A program made the translations under genes and the position numbers. The notes under the pieces were generated by a model. It worked only from the letters and a program-made list of their open reading frames with translations, had not been told where the DNA came from and made no database searches. DNA of 64,000 nucleotides, from the NCBI GenBank assembly GCA_019915015.1, contig JAHBBC010000002.1:124001-188000 (forward strand). Reading direction: 5' to 3'. This stretch comes from Auriscalpium vulgare. Lineage: Eukaryota > Basidiomycota > Agaricomycetes > Russulales > Auriscalpiaceae. Positions 23,601-33,995 of the stretch are shown here, in pieces; position 1 is the first letter of the stretch; every line of letters starts with the position of its first letter.

Positions 23601-25677
23601 AGCCGTCGTCTGCTACAGTGGCGACGTCGCTAGCAAGAAGGAGAAGAAGTATACGCTTGAATACTACGTTGACTTCGTGGACCAGCTAGTGACGGAGGGC
23701 ATCCACGTCCTTGGCATCAAGGACATGGCAGGTCTTTTGAAACCCGAGGCAGCCAAACTGTGAGCCATCTCGGCCCCGAGAGGGAGTGTTGTTCATCGCT
23801 GATCTGGTCCCGCACGCAGGCTGGTTGGGACCATCCGCGCGAAGTACCCTGACCTCCCGATTCACGTTCACTCCCACGATACCGCGGGCATTTCGGCGGC
23901 CAGCATGATCGCCGCTGCAGCAGCCGGCGCCGATGTCGTGGATGTGGCCATTGACAGTAAGCCATGTCCACACCAGCAGACCGTTACATTGCTCAGTGGC
24001 TTGCCTTCCAGGCATGTCCGGTCTCACGTCGCAGCCGCCGATGGGCGCAGTCTCGCTTGCCCTTGAGCAGACTGGTCTCGGAACTGGGATCCGCTATGCT
24101 GATATCCAGGCTCTCAATTTGTACTGGACGCAGGTCCGCCTGCTGTACAGCTGCTTTGAAGCCAATGTCCGTGCTTCGGACTCTAGCGTCTTCGATCATG
24201 AGATGCCTGGTGGTCAATACACCAACCTCATGGTGCGTGTGTCCAGGCTCATCTGATATGTAACTGCATTGACTTTGCTGTATATAGTTCCAAGCTACCC
24301 AGCTTGGGCTCGGAACACAGTGGACCGGTGAGAACCCTTCGACCTGAAGGAACTAACTTGCCTAATGCGATGTTATGATAGAGATCAAGAAGAAGTACAT
24401 TGAGGCGAATGAGCTGGTGCGTAATAAGGCCTCATCCAGACTCACAACGACGAAGTGACGACAATTCATTAGTGCGGTAACATCATTAAAGCCACTCCGT
24501 CATCGAAGGTCGTGGGCGACTTCGCGCAGTGGATGACCCAGAACTCGCTGTCCAAGGCAGACGTCATCGCGCGCGCTGATCAACTCGATTTCCCGTCGTC
24601 TGTTGTGGAGTTCTTCCAAGGCTACCTCGGACAGCCTGTGGGTGGGTTCCCCGAGCCGCTGCGGTCCAACATCATCAGGAACAAGCCGAGGATTGATGGA
24701 CGTCCGGGCACCAGCCTTGAGCCGCTTAACTTCAAGAAGATCAAGGCCGACCTGCGCAGCAAGTTTGGCAAGCATATCACAGACGCTGATGTCACGTCGT
24801 ATGTGATGTATCCGAAAGTACGTCCGGGGCGCCAAGTGTCCTCGTTGCGTCCATTCATGCTGTCTGCAGGTGTTCGAGGAGTACCAGGGCTTCCTTGAGA
24901 AATACGGCGACCTTAGGTAAAAATCCGTGCGCTCCCATCGGAGACCACACACTGACCCAGCATGCCTTGATCAGTGTCATTCCCACCCGCTACTTCCTCG
25001 GCCGCCCAGATGTTGGGGAGGAGATGCACATTTCCATCGAGAAGGGCAAGACGCTGATCATCCGCCTCATGGCCGTCGGGCCCGTAGTGGAGGGCCGTGC
25101 GCAGCGCGACGTGTGGTTCGAGGTCAACGGTGAAGTGAGTGATCGCAGCGACAGATTTAGGTTCTGGGGCTGGGTGCTGACGCGGCGGCGTGGTAGGTGC
25201 GTGCTGTGTCGGTTGAGGACAAGAATTCTGCGGTGGAAACCGTTTCGCGGGAGAAGGCGACATCCGACCCCGGCTCCGTGGGCGCCCCGATGTCTGGTGT
25301 CGTGGTGGAGGTGCGTGTGAAGGAGGGCCAGGAGATCAAGAAGGGCGATCCGCTCTGCGGTGCGTTGCTTGTCCATGTCAGATGAACGCTCGTTTACAAA
25401 TCTCCCCCGCTCGCGTTCATTCCATGCAGTCCTGAGCGCGATGAAGGTGACGCTCGTCTTTCGGTGGTCCGCGGCATACTTGCTGACGCACGATATGCAC
25501 ACAGATGGAATCGGCTGTGACGGCTCCGGTCTCTGGTCACATCAAACGTGTCGCCGTGCAGGAAGGTGGGTTTTTGCACGCTATCGCGCACCCTCCGCAA
25601 GCGCTGATTGAAATTGTGATATGTCAAAAGGGGACTCGATAAACCAGGGCGACCTGACTGTGGAGATCGTGTCTTGA
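20694..25677 (+). CDS. PYC1: Pyruvate carboxylase
   Basis: Function: biotin-dependent, ATP-driven carboxylation of pyruvate to oxaloacetate, the main anaplerotic step. After a short N-terminal extension the biotin carboxylase domain starts at [19 protein letters not shown]. It includes the [14 protein letters not shown] block, the Gly-rich ATP loop MGGGGRGMR and the catalytic [13 protein letters not shown]. The carboxyltransferase domain begins near [19 protein letters not shown] and contains [24 protein letters not shown] and the metal-binding HVHSHDTAG. The biotin carrier domain carries the biotinyl lysine in VLSAMKMESA. The stop is at 25675-25677. Domain order and size fit the roughly 1,200-residue fungal enzyme. 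Many introns occur, among them a 5-nt exon (23496-23500) and a 17-nt exon (25430-25446). No obvious mitochondrial presequence was seen, consistent with the usually cytosolic fungal enzyme. Confidence 0.97.
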
Positions 25678-26094
25678 GAGCTGGGCCCGCGAAGAGGAAA
25701 GCGAAATATGCCGAGGCAGAGCGATCGTGCGAGAACGCGCCAAAATGCGCGGCGAGGATGTTTGTGCAGTGTGGGGGAGGACGACAACGCTTGATGTTGT
25801 ACAGTACATGATGTATGAAGCTCGTTGACGGGAATCAACTAGAACCAAATGATGATACAGATTGCGTAGCCGGTTACTAGCGGTAAACCTCAGGCTGACT
25901 TGGGCCAGACAACGACGATGTTCGGAAAGCGTGGCTGATGTCTGGCAGGTCGGGATTCACGCAAGGCTATGCAACATAACACTGAAATTCACGTACTGCC
26001 GCTATATTTGGTCACGGGATTCCGTTCCTCAACGCGCCTCACCACCGCAACACAACTGACTCTCTCGGCGACGTCATCCAAGACTTCCCGGACG
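25678..26094. other. Convergent intergenic region PYC / MYND gene
   Basis: The 417 nt between two convergent stop codons holds both 3' regions. A 14-nt sequence (25856-25869) matches the end of the 39-nt repeat upstream of PYC. Nothing else is recognised. Confidence 0.45.
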
Positions 26095-28090
26095 TCAAAA
26101 TCCTCGACCTAAGCACCAAGCACGCACATCAACATCTATCTCAGACGAGAGTAAAACTAAACGGGCCTCAAGACCCGATACCTCGCCCCCCACCTCGCCT
26201 TCAGACCACAGAGACGCAATTGGGAGAATTGAGAACTCCTCATACTCCCCGAGCCGTATTTTATACCGGATGAAGGTGACCGCACGATGAGGACTGCTCG
26301 ATTCGTTGAAACGGTCTAGAAGCGAGTACTGGGGTTCCGCCGAATCTGTGTAGTCGAGCGTTAATATGAGTCCGCATAATAGGATGTTGGGGTATTGCTG
26401 CGCAGCGAGGGAGCGCAGTTTAGGGACGAGCCGTTTCGCATCAAACGCGACGACTGCCTTCTGAAAACTCGCGTCGCTGTGGCTGAGAGCAGTCGCAAGG
26501 TAGTCTAACAATGAATCAGTCAGAAACAGGCACAACCTGACCAGCGGGAAGCACCTACTGTGTGAGATTTCTGCGCACTCTGCTTTGTGTTTCGCTTCCC
26601 ATGCCGCCTTTTGGCATTGCATCGAACAATAGGCGGCCGAATGACACCTTGAGCACCGCTTGAAAGATGTCTTCCTTCCAATTACCAGACACTGGCCAAC
26701 ATCGTCAACAAGATACTATGATGCGACAACACAGTACATACATTTTTGCATGTTGCTCTTGATCGTGACGCACAGTTCTCCAGCGTGTTTTTGATGCGCT
26801 CACGAGACCTGGCGAGTTCACCCAAGACGTTCCATGAGTGCTGCAGCTTTGAGTCTGCAAAATGGGCCTCGCGATTGGCGGATCGGAGCGCTCGCAGGGA
26901 TTTGCAGACTGCCTCCGTGACGGACCGAAATACGATGTAGCGTGGGATGATGATCCCTATGATGGCGTTGACGAGGGATGTCACCTGGGCAGGAAGTGCG
27001 TTGAGATGCGGGCCAATGTTGAGGCTAGCCTCAAGAATGCCCTCCTGCACGCTTTGCCGGACAGCGTCGACGCCGTTACCTGCCTCCAAGAAACTGACGG
27101 CCATGTGAAAGCCGAGCTGAGGCGCCAAGTAGAATATGGTGTCGTGTTGTACGTCGAGAGCCCATATTCTCACCATTGCTCTTGTGACTGCGCGCATGAT
27201 CCCCGCTTTAGAAAGTGCCTGCCGCACAAGAGTTTCTACCCCCACACCCAGGCCAGACACGAGTTTCAGGTATGTGATCGTTTCGAAAAGGGAGGATGCA
27301 CGTTTCTTGGCCGCCTGGCGCAGACCACGGACGAGACTGTCGGCGACATGGCCTTCATTTCCAGCAAAGAAGACATAGACATTTTGGGCGGAGGACAAAG
27401 GCTGGCGGTTAAGTGTATCTGCGAGGTTCCATGCAGGCACCGGTGACGACAGTTCAGCCGTGCGCTCGCCGTTCATCCACACCGATGCCGTGAACTCAAG
27501 GATGCCTGGGGTGTCGCAGAAAAGGTTCCTCATCTCCCTTCGCATCCCGACCTCATAGATGGTCGTCGTGATTATTGCAATCATCGGATGTTGAGGGTCC
27601 TCTGCGCGATACAGCTTGTCAAGGTAGACCATCCATCTGAAGACTCCGTTCCATGCAGCGAGCACGGGTTTGAAGAGAGCCGTGTTGCGATCCTTGTCCG
27701 GCGCCTCGAGCACCTGGCACATGCCCATAATGCAGTAGCACGCGCGGTCGATGGCGTCGCACGCGCACTCGTCGTTCGACAAGAGGCGCGGATCGGGAGG
27801 ATCAGAGTGCTGGAGGAATTGGCAGTAGGCAGGGAGAAACTTGGCACGCTGGCGATCTGGGGCGGCGACGAGGACGTGGAGAGCAAGAAGGGAACCTCGT
27901 TCGGCGAGCTTTGTGATCTGTGATATTGATATGTCATGAAGATGTGCGATCCAGCATCAGGCGTAGCAGTCACCTGAGCGAGCGATTTGTAGAGCATCAC
28001 CCGTTTTTCTCGTTCAGGATACACCTTGGGAGTCCAAGAAGGTGTGGCCACTGGCAACTTCGGTCTCAACCCACAATGTCGAGAGGACAT
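26095..28090 (-). CDS. MYND-type zinc finger protein
   Basis: The start at 28090 gives MSSRHCGLRPKLPVATPSW. An intron after KSLAQ is followed by ITKLAERGSLLALHVL. A long all-helical region (about 26.8-27.8 kb) then has no recognised enzyme motif. Near the C-terminus is a MYND finger: CASRSRATCKN, an intron, then CLVIGRKTSFKRCSRC, HSAAYCSMQCQKAAW and HKAEC. Cys/His spacing fits MYND (CxxC...CxxC...YCSxxCQ...WxxHKxxC). A last exon of about 150 codons follows and stops at 26095-26097. MYND fingers usually bind proline-rich partner peptides. Stand-alone MYND proteins of this layout are expanded in basidiomycetes and their roles are mostly unknown. No SET motif was seen, so a SMYD methyltransferase is unlikely. 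Confidence 0.82.
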
Positions 28091-31074
28091 TGTTACGACT
28101 TGGTTACGACTGACACGTCGGCGGTAGCAGATGAAGCTCTATGTTGAGTCAAAGTTGAGCTCGTCCGTGAGCAGACGAGCGAGCAAGATGAGCTGGGAGT
28201 TGGATGGTGTTTCGATACCGATCGTTGCGGATACCGTCTGACTCTGTCTTCAAAATTCAATCGTCCGGTGGCGCCTGCCAAGTCTGGGCGGCACGTTGCC
28301 CGAAGGATACAGGTATATTAGAATTCACTAGCGGATGTGTCGGCCAAGTATGAGCTAGAAAGTACCAGGACAAAGCTGAAGGCGCGACACCTACTTGTAA
28401 TTTCAGGATATTTGTTAGACGGGGACAAGGCTGCCGGCGGCCAGTGATGACGGTACGGCGTGACTCACACAGTGTGACCGGTCCCAAATCCAATTAATCC
28501 ATCGAAACCGTTGCAATTGAATGTCCTCTCCTCGCGATCAAATGGCAGGACGGACGTGCAAGTTTTAAGAACGGCGAGGATGCCTTCCACTTGCGCCATT
28601 GCCAAGGATATATTTCTTCCCAACGGTCTCGGGTCGTATATGAGATCGAGGGAGTCTCGTCGGGTTAAGAATCTCTACATACGAACGATAGCTCTGAAGC
28701 ATTGACAGCTCAATCTTTTCAAGCGAAGTCAAAGAAAATCTCTTGAATGGTGCTGAGAGCCGGTGAAGTGACACCGCGTGCAGCGTGTACTAGAGGAGGT
28801 CGCTGAGTTATGACTAGCGTGTTTGAATGTGACCGTAATCCCAATGAATGACGTGAATCAAGAGAGTTGCGCACTGAGAACCACGGTGGCACTGAGTGGA
28901 AGTTCGGGTACGAGTGGTTGGAAGAAGTGACTTTCAACGCCCAAGAGATGCCCTAACGTTGCTGGTTAACTAGTAGATTGGGCAAACCCCCAGTGCTTTT
29001 ACATTCACCAGGTTGCGTGGACCGCTGGGATGGCACTGGCGTGGCTCTGTAACAAACTCAGGACATACATTCCTGGAGAGCTCGGACGGACGCCATAATG
29101 CCCTGCTCCAAGTTGTTTTGTTCGTCGGGAGAGTCCCCCTGGCCAGACGCGTGGCTCCCAGCACTTCGCGGTGCCCAGCGTCGTGATGGACACCTGGGGA
29201 TGGTGTCACGCTACGTCCCGTCCACGATGGACGTGCCGGGACGCCAAAGCCTTGCCGAACAGCGACGGTCCATGGTCTACGACCACGCATGTGATGAATA
29301 CGTCCAAGTAAACACGGCGCCATCCATGTTTGGAAGCACGTATGTTTGGAGTGAGCCAACGGAGAGTATTCTGCTGTGCAGGTGCAGTAGAATTCTGCGG
29401 CGGAATTCGTCCCTCGCGTAGAAGCGACGCGCGACTCCAAGCCTGCTTCGCTTGTTAGAAATATGGGCTTGCGTGATCGGCACGCCGCCTCGCAGGTCCA
29501 GTGCGCTCGGAGACGGCACATCACAGCGAAGATTGTGGTGATCGGAGTGGTGGATTACGTTGCGAATGGAATGTCGGAGTCAAAGCTCCAGCATTGCATC
29601 GCGCGAACGGCCGTCAAATTTGAGGCGGGGGACACGAGACGCGGGCTTGAACATGCTGGGACCAGATGGCCGGGTAGACACGCGTGCCTTGCGGAGTTGC
29701 CCCCTTCGCCCTTTGGATGTGACACTGAATGCGCTCAGGCGTCAACAGCATGTTATCTTACATGCTGTGATCCGAACTGGAGGAGGGCAAGCGGGTGCAG
29801 GGGTTCGCGCAGTAAGTCTTGCATGGAGCCTGAAATCCAGCGCACTGTCGGTATTTGCTCGTCGACGATCCAATGCCAAGTCAACCCATCAAGATAGTAG
29901 GCCAAATGCGTTCAAAGGACGATAGGGCAGCCGCTATTAGCCACGGTGGGACCCTCGTCGAACACGTGTGCACGGCGCGAAGAACTCGAGTAAACAGCAA
30001 TTTGTTTTATCGTCTCAGCAATCGACGATAGGCGACGGCATGGTGGCCGGGCATGGAAGGCTCCTAGAGAAAAGTCGGAAGGCGTGGTGGCGGCGTGTTG
30101 CACCCACACGCTCCACAAAAAGCACACCAGCGTGATATTCCGCGCAGGCGAGCGCGTTGGGGCGGGGGACGAGACGGGCGATTGGGACGATAAGCGGGGC
30201 GTAGGCGGGTATGTGTGCGGAGCTAGTAGGATTCCATCCGCCTTGAGGACGCGAAACGCGCTGGACAAGCTTTTAGCTTCGGGGAAGGTGTATCCGTCCA
30301 GCGCGTGCGGTGCTGGTTGAATCAGGCGCGATGGATGGCACGATAAGCCTGCAAGTATGTATGGGTGCATACACATACTGCGTCATGATAGGAAGGCGAG
30401 GGAAGGCGGGGGACAGCCGCAGTTGCCGTGGTGACCAAAACGAGCGCACCGCTGGGGAATAGTGCGGGTCCGCGCCGGGAAAAGCAGGTCCACGGCGTGC
30501 GGGGGCATGCGACAGGGCTGCGAGTTCTCGGGCTCCGACGATTCGCCTGCGCGGGGGATTGCGAAGGAAGCACGGAGAAGGGGTGCGTTCTGCGGAACTG
30601 TGGGAGTGCCCGCGGTATAGGGTGTTGAATGGGGTGGGTGGGAAGGGAAGGGAAGCGCGATGGGGAGCGGTGCCGGTCCACGGACGTCCTCCCCCATGCG
30701 AGGACACTGGAGAGGCAAACGTCCAAAGCTCCCGATGCGGCGGGTAGGAAGCGCAAGCAACAACCTGCCTAACCCGCTGTGCGAGATGAGCGAAGCACGG
30801 GCGCCGTACCTGCTGATATGGCGCGAACACACAGCATGGAACTCCGTCGATGCACCATCGCAGCGGACATCATTTCGTACATTCAACATGATAGGGACAA
30901 GCAATGAGACCGTCCTGGCATACGGCATCCGGCTCGACAGGCACTGCCGCAATCCATCGACGTCGGCAGCTGCTTGTCGACCGGGTGTAGGTTTGATGTG
31001 CTGTGTTGCGCCGCGCAAGAACGGGAGGTAGGTGGTATCGCGACGTGCCGGGCCTTTCCGGCTTATCGACGCAA
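28091..31074. other. 3-kb intergenic region without recognisable gene
   Basis: The left end is the promoter of the MYND gene and the right end is the 3' flank of the nitronate monooxygenase-like gene. Open frames of up to about 210 codons exist on both strands, especially at 30.2-31.0 kb where G+C rises. They overlap one another and none gives a family match by eye. A fast-evolving or non-coding transcript cannot be excluded. Confidence 0.4.
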
Positions 31075-32362
31075 CTATTCTTGGAGCAGCGCGTAGGAGG
31101 CGCGCAGGTGCGCCGCCGCGTCGTCATGCAGCTCGCGTACGATGTCCTACGGAGGGGGCTACGTCAGCGTACGTGCCGCAGCTTCTCTACGAAGTGCAGG
31201 CAGAGATGCAAGCACGAAGCCCACGAACTCGCCGGCCACTGAGCACGCGCACCTTCGCAGAATGGAGCTCCGTCACCTCGCCCACACCCGTCCCCGCCCA
31301 CACAATCTGCGCGCGCGGGTCGCCCGCGCGGACGCCGTCCTCGAGCACCCGGCGCGCGTCCTCGAGCGGCGCACCGCCGTCGTACGCCTCCGCCGCGGGC
31401 ATCGCGAGCGCACGCCCATCGACGCCCGCCGGCCACCCGAGGGTGCCGCGCAGCGCGTCGAACGCGCGCGAGCGCACCGCGGCGCCCGCCGGCGCGGCAA
31501 GCACCGCGGCCTTCTGCGCGGGTGTGTACAGCGCGGCGGGCGTCGCGAGGAAGCGCGTGCCGAACACGCCGCCCGACGCGCCGAGCGCGAGCACCGCGGC
31601 GAGGTGCGCGCCGCTGGTGAGCCCGCCGGCCGCGAGCACCGGCGGCGCCGCGGGGAGCGGTGCAAGCGCGCGCAGGACCTGCGGGAGGAGGTTGAGCAGC
31701 GGGGGCGCGCTGGCGGCGCCGTGCCCGCCGGCTTCGATGCCTGGCGCGTGCGTTAGCTGGGCGTGCGGGGAGACGGAGGGGCGACGCGCCTTGCGCGACG
31801 ATGATGTCCGCCTTCCATGTGCGTGCGGCGTGCAGGGCCTCCGCGGCGGAGTTGACCTGGATGGCGACGAGCGTCGTGCTGTCGTGCGCGCGCACGCGCT
31901 CGACCCAGCGCGTCAGGTCCGCGCCGAACGAGAGCCAGACGCAGCGCACGCCGTGCGCGAGCGCGACGTCGAGCAGCGCGGCGTGCGCGGGGTCCGCGTC
32001 GAGGCGCCACCCGAGGAAGCCGGCGCCGAGCGGGAGCGCGCCGGCGGGCTGCGCGAGCACGGTGCGCGCGAGCGCGAACTCGCGCTCGAACGCGTCGGTG
32101 CCGCTGTACGCTGATGAGGATTGAGTTGGTGCGTGGTGGGAGGAGCAGATGCGGGTGCGGGTGCGCTCACTGGGGGAGAGGAAGCCGAAGCCGCCTGCGA
32201 GGTGCACCTGGCTGGCGAGGAGCGCGCCGGCGGCGAATGCCATCGGCGGGAGGACGACCGGGGTCCGGATGCCTAGGTGGGGTTGATGAGCATGATGCCA
32301 GAAGAAGGGTGATTGAGGTGGTACATACCGAGAAGGCGAGTGAGCTGCGTGTTGAAGGACAT
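31075..32362 (-). CDS. Nitronate monooxygenase-like FMN oxidoreductase
   Basis: Family role: FMN-dependent oxidation of alkyl nitronates such as propionate-3-nitronate (2-nitropropane dioxygenase family, PF03060). The start at 32362 gives MSFNTQLTRLLG, spliced to IRTPVVLPPMAFAAGALLAS, then QVHLAGGFGFLSP. An intron is followed by AYSGTDAFEREFALARTV. The FMN/active-site segment GIEAGGHG is formed across a GC-AG intron at 31741-31789. Then come VLAAGGLTSGAHLAAVLALG, ASGGVFGTRFLATPAA and IVWAGTGVGEVTEL. The last intron joins LHSAK to DIVRELHDDAAAHLRASYAL, and the stop is at 31075-31077. The typical TIM-barrel order is preserved and the protein is about 340 residues, as expected. Substrate is by family only. 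Confidence 0.88.
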
Positions 32363-33185
32363 ATTGCTGTTCAATTAGTGGGTGGCAGATGGTGAGAGAC
32401 TCAGATAGCGCGGCGTTGGCTCAAGAAGTTTACAAGGGCGTTGCTCGCTGTGCTCAGTCATGCGGGTCGGGTATCAGGGTGTACTTATGAAGCTGGTGAC
32501 CCAGAGACGCTGCGCGACGTGTCGGCCGACGACGAGTTGTGCAGAAGGAGTTGCCACAGCGGTGTTCGAAAAGGTGCGCGTGCGTCGGGGAGCGTTCAGC
32601 ACTGAGTTCAGCAGCCGCAAGTCTGCCGGGTCAAGATTCATATATTCATTCATTAGTCTGGCTACGGTTTCTGCTAGCGGCCAACCTCCGGCCTCTGAAC
32701 ATAATCCTAAATTGGCGGAATTGAGCCCAATCACGCTCTGCCTGTGGTATGTATGTAGAACTTGGACCCCGCAAATTGCCTCCGTCGGACGCATCGTTGA
32801 ACGACACGTTGAGCCAAATGATTCGACAATATCACCTTGAACACCTACAGGTATCGGTCATCTGAGCTCAACCCCAGCAGCCTCACACACTGCTGGCTTC
32901 CGTGGACAATTTGCGAGAGTACTTATAGCGCACGCACACAACTACATAAATACAAACAATATATGACCCTCAGACACACTCGAAATCTCGACAGTACGAG
33001 CTGCCTTCAGTCCACATGTGCTCCGCGACATACACGACACACAGCCATTATTTCGCATTTCGTTTCGAATTTGCTTATAAGTAGGGAGGTGTGTTTGCGC
33101 ATGTTTGGGCGCGCAGGCTTGTCGCGGTCGACATCTGCAAAACGTGCACCCCATCGTGCTCATCGCCCACCGTCTCTCGCCCACC
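32363..33185. promoter_or_regulatory. Divergent intergenic region NMO-like / SMB1
   Basis: The 823 nt separates two divergent start codons. On the plus strand TATAAG lies at about 33076-33081, some 105 nt upstream of the SMB1 start. The interval 32.5-32.9 kb has moderate-length frames on both strands with no family resemblance. No further gene is called. Confidence 0.4.
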
Positions 33186-33995
33186 ATGGTACGTCTCCCC
33201 CCTCCCTCCCCCTCTCCCGCGCCCCGCACGATTTTCCATCCACGCCCGCCCGCCCGCACGCACGCTAACCCCGCCCACAGCCCCCCCCAAAATCGAAAGG
33301 CGGAAAGATGCTGAGCCTGGTGAACTGGCGGCTGCGCGTGACGATCAACGACGGGCGCGCGCTGACGGGCCAGATGCTCGCGTTCGACCGGCACATGAAC
33401 CTCGTGCTCGCGGAGTGCGAGGAGTTCCGGCGCGTGCGGCCCAAGCGGGCGCCGGGCGCGGACGCGGGCCCCGCCCCCGAGCAGGAGATGAAGCGCACGC
33501 TCGGGCTCGTCATCCTCCGCGGCGAGACCGTCGTCAGCATCGCCGTCGAGGGCCCGCCGCCCGCGCAGGACGAGGACAAGGCCAGCGCCGTGCGTCCCTC
33601 CCCCTCCCCCCCTCTCGTCTGTGGCGTGATGCTGATGCGGATTGGATTGTGCGCATGTAGCTGCCTGTGGGCCCCGGACGCGGGATGCCCGCCGGCCGCG
33701 GGATGGGCATGATGCCCCCGAGTGCGCACATTTTGTCTGTTTTTGCAGTGGAAATTCGTACTGACGGTGTGAGGCAGTGGGCCCGCCGTCGCTCGCGCGC
33801 CCCCCGATGCCGTTCGCGCCGCCCGGCATGCCCGGCGCGCCCCCAGGCTTCCGCCCCCCCGGCTTCCCGCCGGGCTTCGGCGGGCCCCCGCCAGGCTTCG
33901 GCGGCCCGCCCCCTGGGTAAGCCTTTCCCCGCGCACCAGTTGTATGTATGTGCACGCGCTCACGTCCAGATAGGTTCCAGCCGCCGCCGCAGTGA
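33186..33995 (+). CDS. SMB1: Sm core protein B/B' (SmB)
   Basis: Function: a component of the heptameric Sm ring on spliceosomal snRNAs. The first coding exon is only the ATG at 33186-33188. A 92-nt intron (33189-33280) follows, then PPPKSKGGKMLSLVNWRLRV. The Sm1 motif region reads VTINDGRALTGQMLAFDRHM, NLVLAECEEFR, and the Sm2 motif is LGLVILRGETVVSIAVEGPP. The C-terminal tail is Pro/Gly/Met-rich, as in SmB (GPGRGMPAGRGMGMMPP, then PPGFGGPPPGF repeats). It is spliced to the final FQPPPQ, and the stop is at 33993-33995. Three further short introns are needed. High-GC codon use matches the surrounding segment. Confidence 0.93.

Noticed and set aside
3534..28090. A secondary-metabolite or nutrient-use gene cluster around the Zn2Cys6 regulator
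   Set aside because: The neighbours are housekeeping genes (Rho3, clathrin, Any1, Vrg4, pyruvate carboxylase) with no tailoring enzymes, synthases or dedicated transporters.
30273..31018. Overlapping minus-strand frames of 140-210 codons
   Set aside because: Several overlapping phases are open at once because stops are rare at this composition. None shows a family motif.
31032..32114. A 360-codon plus-strand frame opposite the nitronate monooxygenase-like gene
   Set aside because: It is Arg/Ala-rich shadow coding. The minus-strand gene has a complete set of conserved motifs and splice sites.
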